Assembly: GCA_024138025.1 (NCBI GenBank)
Contig: JAMXBD010003390.1
Coordinates: forward strand, 58,718-122,717
DNA length: 64,000 nt
Origin: Combretum micranthum
Taxonomy: Eukaryota > Streptophyta > Magnoliopsida > Myrtales > Combretaceae
Direction of reading: 5' to 3'
The notes under the pieces: generated by a model
Told to the model about the DNA's origin: nothing
The model's database searches: none
The model's input: only the letters and a program-made list of their open reading frames with translations
Made by a program: the position numbers and the translations under genes
In this document: positions 56,601 through 64,000 of the stretch, one piece after another
Numbering within the stretch: position 1 is the stretch's first letter
Layout: each line of letters begins with the position of its first letter

Positions 56601-57624
56601 TAAATAAACAATAACAAGAAGAATAAACACAAAAGAAGAGAAGAGAGAGTAGAGAAAAGACAAAACTCCTTTTACTAAATTTGAATGAAGATTTGGAGTC
56701 CTGCACACACATGGACGACATGAATCCTTAGACTTTTTCAAGTTCTTCAGGAAAAATTACAACTTTCAAACAAATATAAGATCACAAACATATACTATGA
56801 ACAGGTACAATCACTACTAGCTAACCTCTCCCTCTTGTAGGAGGGGAGGTTCTACAAGATATCAGGGTCCTACAAATACAATGAAAGAGATGAGAGGGTG
56901 TGATAATGTCTATCCTTTCTTTTTTATGTTGGAATGGGTGTGTGTATTTTATAATAACTCAATTTCTTGAAAAGGCATCTGATGAAAATATATGACTTTA
57001 AGTAAAAGACATACTATCTAGTTTAAAGAAACATAAAAGTCGTATTCGTGCTTTTTAAGTTATCGTGCCTCTTCAAATTTTCATATCACCGGCGATCAAA
57101 GGGGATTGATTCTTGCTATGGCCAAATTTCTTCATGTATCCACTCCAATCACGGGCGACTAAAAGGGAGTGATTATCGCTATTCCTCGTTTTTCTCCAAT
57201 TCATGGGCGAACAGAGGAGCGGGATTAGTTCTATGATAGAATTTCTCCCTCCTCATCCTAGATCACGGGCAACCAAAGGGGCATGATTGCTTTTGATCTT
57301 CATTATTCTCTATCATGGGTGACCAATAGGGTGTGATTGCATCTGTGGGTGTTATTTTTCTCCTATCTCACTCGTGATTTGTGTCCATTTTGCTCTTAAT
57401 TGCTCCAAATGTGTTGTTATGATTAAAAGTCACCTGAATTGAAAATATTGTTGATTTAAGTATCAATTCTTAAATAGAAACGTAACATTAAGCCCTAGAT
57501 TTTACTTAATCAACCACTAAGATTATGAACATTTCATGCCTATCAGGAAGCCAGCCATAAGGAAATAGAATTTGCTACCCTGGAAGAGATTGATATCTAT
57601 GGACACGATTCAGTATCAGGTTAG

Positions 57625-58602
57625 CATCGTACCCTTAGATGTTAAAATATCTTTTTACACCGCTAAGACTAAAAGAACGGTTTATTAGTAATGATAATAG
57701 AACAAATAACCATCATCACCTAATATAGAATGGATAGATATAAGATTAGAAAAAATTTAGCACATATCAAACATAGAAATCAAATCAAATGTCATCCACC
57801 TCGTCGACACTGAAAACACCAAAAACAAAGTACATTAAAAGCTTAATACTTATAATTATTGCCCAAAGGCCAGAACCATTCATGATAAAATCTCAACATA
57901 TAATTCCTAAAGTTTTTCTGAAATCAATAACAAAATGAAACATCTTGATCTCAAACCTTGTCAATATGATCATGTAAATGATAAGACATCAATATCCTTA
58001 ATAATGAAAGGAGTATGAACATTTCATATGTCATATGCACGATGTCATATATATACTCATATAAGGATGCAAAAGCGAATTCACAACTTTCTTTTGTTGT
58101 ATTGATGTGTCAATGTGGTGTCGTAATGTGCCATCGTTAATTTGAAGTTGAGTCAGGTCAAGTGTTAATTTTCTGTCGTCTTGATCGAGTCTGAGACTCC
58201 TCAAAAGGTCGAGTAAAGTGAAGGCTGAAATCGCTAAACTAAATCTTATTGATTTATATATGCTATATTGCATAAGAATATCAAACACATAGAAAGAATG
58301 AAATGTTAGCAAATTCTTAAAACCACCATGTTTAGAATAAAAAAAATAGGTAATGGCGAAAGAAGAAATACTAAAATGGCAATAACTCCCAAACCTTGTT
58401 GTGGAAATGAAACTAAGAAAGATATCAAATAAATGGGAGCAAAGAAACAACACCATGTAATCATAATACCTATCACAAATAAACTTAACAATAAAAGTAC
58501 GATGAATTCCATATGTTGAGAATGATAATGAAATACGACATAAGCTTTCTCCCCAAGTTTTACAAATTATATACGCGTGACAAGTTTTGAGGACAAAACT
58601 TG
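57625..58602 (+). other. 3' interior of element 2, no pol recognised
   Basis: It is AT-rich with no pol motif. A 141-residue frame on the opposite strand (58031-58456) is hydrophobic, runs against the element and resembles nothing I know, so it is probably chance. Confidence 0.5.
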
Positions 58603-58619
58603 CTTTAAGGAGGGTAGGT
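58603..58619 (+). other. Polypurine tract of element 2
   Basis: CTTTAAGGAGGGTAGGT lies directly before the 3' LTR. The preceding TTTTGAGGACAAAACTT matches the same place in element 1 (minus strand, about 2190-2205). Confidence 0.85.
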
Positions 58620-58684
58620 TATAAACCCCTGAATTTTCCATAAGTTTTAGAAATAATCCTAAAATTAATATACCAAAACGAAGC
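58620..58684 (+). mobile_element. Start of 3' LTR of element 2
   Basis: The 65 bp from TATAAACCCCTGAATTTT align with the starts of 18384 and 51933. The LTR is then broken by an insertion at 58685; the last five bases, GAAGC, are the presumed target duplication. The remainder must lie right of the window. Confidence 0.8.
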
Positions 58685-60151
58685 TGTAAACCCCCAAAAT
58701 TTTACGATCAATTAAGCTTAAACCCTAATTAGAATGTCAACCAGATATCCTAAAGTCAACAAAACCCTAATCAGACGCAACCGTTCAAGTCTGACAATCC
58801 CGTGTTGATAACCCTAAGTGAGTAAGTGAGAGATTAGTATGTAGAATAGTTCGTAATAACATGAAAAAGCTTACAAATATCATATTAGTTAAACCGTGAT
58901 TAATTTCGAGCCCGATCGGATATAGTTTTCAAAAAGCATGTCTCGAGGCTCGGAATAGTAAAAATTTTCGGATATACCATTGATTCGTAAAGATATAAGA
59001 TTTTCAAAAATATCAGTTTTATAATTTTTTATAACTAAAAATATCAAATATCGTAATTATATACGTATTTTCTTACTACCGGTATTTTATTTATCATATC
59101 TACTTTACATTACACTATTCATTACTATTCTACACTATTTATCTATTTCTACTTTTTCTTACAACCTACTCTTACAACCATACACATATTTTCTTACAAC
59201 TTTCATTTCCAATACAACTTCACATCTCTCATATCTTACTTTTCATTAACAAAAATAAAAAAAAAAGAAATTTCTCTCCCTCTTCTACTCACAATTTGTG
59301 CCGGCCCTCCCTCATGTACACTCAAATTGTTTTATTTTTTATTTATTTAATTAACACAAATTAACCTCTACTTTTTCTATAAATACCACATTTTTCTTCC
59401 ATTTCCTTCACACCTTCATATACTACACTTACTCTCTTAAAATCTCTCCAAAAGCTCTCTCCAATTTTCTCTAGATTCTTCTTCTTCTATAGGTAATAGT
59501 TTTAGCTTCTATATGTTCATTTACTTAGTATGAGCGTAGTGTGTATTTTATAAACCCATGGAAGTTAAGAAAGCAACAATATATTCATACTTTGTTCTTG
59601 TTCATAAATCTACTTTCCTTTATGTTGTTCTTATGTTTATCTAGCTAGCTATATCTATGTAATTTATATATATATATATATATATCTTTTAGAGCATATA
59701 AGCTCATTAGTTATTGCAATTTATTTACTTTCAAGTTGTTATGCTTATTTATTTCTTATATTCTTTATTATCTTATCTCATGATGTTTTTAGCTTTTATA
59801 ACTACATGATCATATTCATGCATGGCTAATAAGTTGTTGTCCAAGTAGGGAAAATGAATCTTTTTGGTGAAAGAATAAATTTGATCAATGTTTTCCAAAG
59901 TCTTAGAAAAATATTTTCAAAATAAATAAATCTCTTTTAAAGGTTTATGTAAACTCATCATGAAACTTCAAACTATTAATAAAAGAAGATTCTTCAAAGT
60001 CTAAAGATATTTCCTTTTCAAATAACAAAAGAAATCTTGATATACATAGATAAAACTTGGTACTATTTTACCAACTTTTTAAACCAAAGGCTAAATAAGT
60101 TTTCAAGAAAAATCAATTACAAGGAAAATGAAAATGATTTTCAAAGAAAAA
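58685..60151 (+). mobile_element. LTR of family 3, 5' part
   Basis: It begins TGTAAACCCCC. Its first 300 bp resemble the reverse of 13008-16271 (shared ATTAGTTAAACCG). The TATA box TATAAATA is at 59378-59385 and the motif GCCGGCC at 59300-59306. It is interrupted at 60152, so solo or full-length status is unknown. Confidence 0.8.
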
Positions 60152-62560
60152 TGTCACGCCCCATAGGGTATCCTAAACATAACAGCCCGCCACATACTAT
60201 ATAAGACTCTCGAAATTCTATCCGAGCCCTTCGGGAGTCTTGTATAGATGTAAAGCATCCCTTTACGACAATAGAATACTCGATCAATGGAGTTAAAAAG
60301 TTTAATGTGGCATTCATTAGCCATAGATAATAAACCAAAACACAATTTACTTTACAAAGTCTAAGGGACATTCCCCCATAAAATAATATTAAGTCCATTA
60401 CAGTCATCCAGAGTCCTTTAGTTTCAAACGGAAGTCTAACAAAATCGAAAAAAACTTCTACGGAAAACTCCTAGCTCCGATACCTGAGCTGTAGCCTGCC
60501 TTAGCCTAAGCCAAATGAATTCATGCTACAACAAGTAAAAACTATAGGGGCGTAAGCTAACTAGCTTAGTGAGTGAAAACATCCATATCACAATTAAGAC
60601 AAATCATTCAAGCAAGTGGTTACTCAAACAAATGATATGCATCAAGCAAATGAGTTCAACAAACATATGACCAACTGAAAATCATATGTGGATGGACTTG
60701 CGCCCTCCATCCCGGGTTAGCAGATTAACGAATCCTGCGGTACGACGCCATTTAAGCTCACGGTCAACTAAACAATAATTCGTTTTATGGATCACGATTA
60801 ACCAACAATTTCGTTTTATGGATCACGATTAACCAACAATTTCGTTTTATGGATCACAATTAACCAACATATTCGTTTTATGGGTCACGAAAAACCAACA
60901 AATGCTAATGCTCCATCCCCGTCATGATATGAATGAGTCCAATTACAATTGAGGTCCAATATAGATTAATCCAATTCTTTTAGGTGACCAACAATTATTC
61001 GCAGACAATCAATAAATTCTCGCTAAACAAGCAGCAGCTTAACACCCGGTTTCGATATTCCTTAAGTTCAACTTCACATATCAACAGCAGACAAGTATAT
61101 AACTCAATACCCCATCATGCATAATCATTTTTATCTTTGCCCTAACAACAACTAATGCCACTATCAATACAATCACAAGCAATAATTGAGAGAGGAAGTA
61201 ATACTCACTCGGCCATGGTACGCCGGTCTCTTAATAGTAGTAGCCGGGTGGTAGGGTATCGTCTTGCTCGGGATCACCTACCAAATAAGAACAACCTAAT
61301 AAGAATCTCATCACTAAACTAATTCAAGCTATGTATCTAAACTACACAAATCGGAATTCTCGCTATTTGCAGAAGTTCCAACTTAAAACGGCCATAACTT
61401 GGTCATTTTAACTCGGAATTCGCAAATTTTATATCGATTTCTACCTACTTCGAAAGATCTATCTAATTATAATATTATTTTCAAGTTTTGAAAACACTAA
61501 GGTCACAGAAAAGTGGGTTCAGATCTGTTCTGTAACTTTCCTCTTTCCAAAAAATTGTTTTGCAATTGGTAAAAATGTTTTTAGTTGATGATTCATGTAT
61601 AGATGGTATATGAATGAATTCCTAGTATGAATGTCATGTAATGAGCTCAATATATGCATGGTCTTGATGATTTTTTATGATGAACTCCCAATTATCATAA
61701 AACTCCATGATGGTCACTTCTAAAAATCTATTCTTTCCAACTTTACATTCCCTAGGGTTTTTAGGATTTTATTCTTGGAATTTACTCGTTATCTAATAAA
61801 AATGAGTTCTTAACATCTATACTATCCATGATCTTCATTTATGCATAGAAATTCACATTTTTAACTTGGTAAATATGTTTTTAAACAAACTTTTCACAAA
61901 AATCCGAATTTGGAAATTTTCTTTTCTTGCATTTTTCCTATGAGAAAACTTGTTTAATGCATCAAAAATTGAAGCTTTATTATATCTATTGCCTAAGACT
62001 TCATTTAACTCATAAAACATGCAATTTGAGCTTGGACACTAAGTGTTTATGTAGGCATTACTCCAAAATACGAATTTAGCAATTTATCACTATCTCAAAA
62101 TTTTCCATTCTAACTTCACTACTTGTTTTACATATTATTCATGCCTAAACTCATTTAAACTTATAAAAATCATTCCTTAAGGAACCTATTACATATACCT
62201 TCCATTTTTCATGAAAAATATGAGTTTTAAAGTGGTTTTGGTGGTTTTTAAATAGGTTCCAAATTCCACCCGAATTTTCAACTAGGCATTTCTAACAAAA
62301 ATCTTTTCTTTTGCAAGTTTCTTGCCTCCTATACATGAAGATCTACCATCTAACACATCTATATACATGCAAGACTAAGCTTTTATGATCATAAATGCAT
62401 GTAAGCTCAAAACAACCACATGAACATAAATGTCAATGAATGTATGAGTGTCTAACACTTAGATCTACCACATATGGTACATGAATTGATAAGATCATAT
62501 TTTATACAATTTGTTGATATTCATAAGAGCTAGAATGGATATTTGTTTTGATTAAATTCA
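60152..62560 (-). mobile_element. LTR C3, same subfamily as C1, truncated by a later insertion
   Basis: It begins TGTCACGCCCC and keeps the words TATATAAGACT and ACATTCCCCCA seen at the same places in C1. A tandem run of CGTTTATGGATCACGATTAA-like units lies at about 60780-60900; C1 has a similar run at about 21590-21720. It reaches the leader region and then gives way to unrelated sequence near 62561. The right boundary is uncertain by about 60 bp. Confidence 0.75.
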
Positions 62561-64000
62561 TGTTTCAGGACTAATTTGGACAAAGAAATCAAAACAAGAG
62601 ACTTTGAATCAAGAATGGGAAAAATTGAAGCAAAGGTCGGCATTTCAACATTCAAAGCCGCCGGCTTTCAGACGGCTTACACTCAAGGCCGCTACTAGCA
62701 CTGCCAGCTTTGCAAGATATTCACCCAACAATACTGTAAGCCGCCTCAAAGCTGTCGGCGTAGAAGATGAAGAAGCCAACGTACTTGAAGGCCGGCAGCT
62801 CAGAATTGGAAAGTCACCAGCTTTTAAGAAGTTACAATATACGCCGGCTCCTAAGCCGCCGGCGTTGAGGCTGTGTACATCAAGAATCAGAAGCGACATG
62901 AATGCATCAAATGCTTGGAAGAAATTGAAGAGACAAATCTGTTAGAATGTCTAAGTCGGTGTGAAAGCCGCTAGCTTTGGGACTGCGTTCGTTATAAATT
63001 GATGCAACGCTTCATTTCTGATCACATACACTGGCTAGATCTACATCTAAGCCGCCGGCGTAGAAGCGGCCTACATGTGTAACTAAAGTTGAAGGCTGCC
63101 AGTGCACTGCCTGCGCAAAGGAGAAAATGATGATACGTCGCCTGTAAGCCACCAGTGTAGGATCCATAACTACCGGCTTTGAATTGAAATTGCCATTTTT
63201 CCTATAAATAGGGGGTCTTCTCCTCACTTTCTGAATAATCCCAAGTAGCTCTGAAATACACTACAATACATAGATTGGAATTAGTATTTCATAGAGATTT
63301 TTGAAGAGATATTGAAGCTTTTCAAGAATTTGCAAGTGAAGCTTTGATATTTTGAATTGGTGATATATGATCTTTTCCTTTTATGCAATTCATATATCTG
63401 AATATTCTGATCATAATGAAATCATTTGTAATTTCTTATCTGATTTTTGAATCATCATCCATGAGTAGCTAAATCCTTTTTGTGGGAAGCTGATGAAGCT
63501 TTAAACATGCTAAAATGATCTTTGAAACCATGTTATAGGATAGTTAGAATCATGGAATATTCATATTGAATTCTAATTATTCATCATATCTTTGGTGTAT
63601 AAGAATTCTGATAACTCGGAAGGGAAATTAGGGTTCATATGAATTCATAAATTGAGATGAAATTACAATTGTGGAAGCGGCGGAGTTTAATCTAATTTAG
63701 AAATTGTCCATGAATATTAATGCAATGTTTTATATGATTTCTCACTAAGGAATTAGGGGATGTTAATATAAAGTATTAGTCAATTATAGAATCGGAAGGT
63801 TTATAATTGGTAATTTTGATTCCACAAATAATTTATTTAGCGTAAGCTATTGGATTATTTTTGTGGTTTAAAAGGTTTTTAACTCTGTTTTTAAATCCTT
63901 ACAATTTCTTATGAATATCCACGAATCTAATTATCATTATAACATGACTTCAAGCTGATTGGCAATAGTTTAAAGTGGATTCTGCTCCTTCCCACATTTT
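62561..64000 (+). mobile_element. LTR-like promoter region of another retrotransposon (partial)
   Basis: The sequence changes character at about 62561 (TGTTTCAGGAC): GC-rich motifs precede a strong TATA box, TATAAATA (63203-63210, in CCTATAAATAGGGGG), and then a long AT-rich leader. This is the layout of an LTR U3-R-U5. It runs out of the window, so neither a second LTR nor a target duplication can be checked. The 113-residue frame at 62604-62945 lies in the motif-rich part and is probably not a gene. Superfamily is unassigned. Confidence 0.5.
62654..63210 (+). promoter_or_regulatory. GCC-box-rich promoter
   Basis: Four perfect AGCCGCC boxes occur at 62656-62662, 62739-62745, 62854-62860 and 63050-63056, with several one-mismatch relatives, before the TATA box at 63203-63210. 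AAAGCCG/CGGCTTT around one C forms a 15-bp palindrome at 62654-62668. AGCCGCC is the known binding site of ERF transcription factors; ethylene or stress response of this LTR is an inference. Confidence 0.55.

Larger units (their letters stand above)
51361..57545. mobile_element. Insert B: repeat inserted in gag of element 2
   Basis: It starts near TTCAAGTTTTATATAATT and ends CCTATCA. The flanks TGAAG (51356-51360) and GGAAG (57546-57550) are a plausible duplication with one mismatch. Net of the solo LTR inside it, it is about 1.7 kb. The motif GGCAAGTGCACC near 51420 resembles a word common in plant repeats, from memory. No transposase or RT is seen, so the class is unresolved. Confidence 0.65.
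18384..64000 (+). mobile_element. Element 2: old gag-only LTR retrotransposon, multiply invaded
   Basis: The parts occur in plus order: 5' LTR (18384-47247, split), primer site (47256-47267), zinc-knuckle ORF and gag remnants, polypurine tract (58603-58619), and 3' LTR start (58620-58684). Removing the two inserts leaves an interior of about 4.1 kb with no pol. LTR identity is supported by a solo copy of the same family at 51933-56439. The right end lies outside the window. Confidence 0.85.

Noticed and set aside
58031..58456. 141-residue minus-strand ORF
   Set aside because: It runs against element 2, is Phe/Ser/Leu-rich from AT-rich DNA, and shows no family motif.
62604..62945. 113-residue ORF with repeated Lys-Pro-Pro-Ala words
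   Set aside because: The repeated residues are translations of the GCC-box motifs upstream of an LTR TATA box; a promoter role fits better than a protein.

Overview
The window is AT-rich nuclear DNA of a flowering plant, most likely a eudicot. Evidence: large-LTR Ty3/Gypsy families with initiator-Met tRNA primer sites, a Tat/Ogre-type gag, and a fragment of plant mitochondrial rpl5. No intact host gene, rRNA, tRNA gene or CRISPR array was seen. Well over 85 percent of the sequence is LTR-retrotransposon material, much of it nested. Every open frame I could assign lies in a retrotransposon, apart from the rpl5 fragment.

Layout. (1) 1-10454: a minus-strand, gag-only Ty3/Gypsy element (element 1). 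Its 3' LTR is cut by the window start; its 5' LTR is 6746-10454. (2) 10455-18383: older flank. It holds two diverged repeats with snRNA-type promoters (10.7-11.5 kb), a solo LTR (13008-16271, TSD ATCTT) and the rpl5 fragment (16909-17037). (3) 18384 to beyond the window end: an old plus-strand element (element 2). Its 5' LTR (18384-47247) is split by a four-deep nest. LTR C1 (20987-45285, minus) contains solo LTR 22808-26051 (TSD CACTA) and LTR C2 (27606-45190, plus, TSD GTTTC). C2 contains a complete 10-kb gag-only Tat-type element (30559-40577, TSD GTGAT) and solo LTR 41029-44658 (TSD AATAT). (4) 47248-58619: the interior of element 2, with a primer site, a degraded zinc-knuckle ORF, a degraded gag and a polypurine tract. 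It is interrupted twice by one repeat family; the larger copy (51361-57545) carries solo LTR 51933-56439 (TSD AATCT). (5) 58620-64000: start of the 3' LTR of element 2, invaded in turn by a plus LTR (58685), a minus LTR (60152) and a different LTR-like promoter region (about 62561 onward) rich in GCC boxes.

How the parts relate. All three elements with readable interiors lack any reverse transcriptase, RNase H or integrase that I could recognise, so they would depend on proteins made elsewhere. Diverged LTRs of the first superfamily keep the same landmarks: a W-box/telo-box cluster near the start, a GCCGGC-type motif about 80 bp before the TATA box, stem-loops downstream of the promoter, a TGGCCATAACTTGGTC block, and a terminal TGTCACG/CGTGACA inverted repeat next to the primer site. 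Such conservation among decayed copies suggests shared cis functions. All coordinates and similarities were read by eye without database searches.
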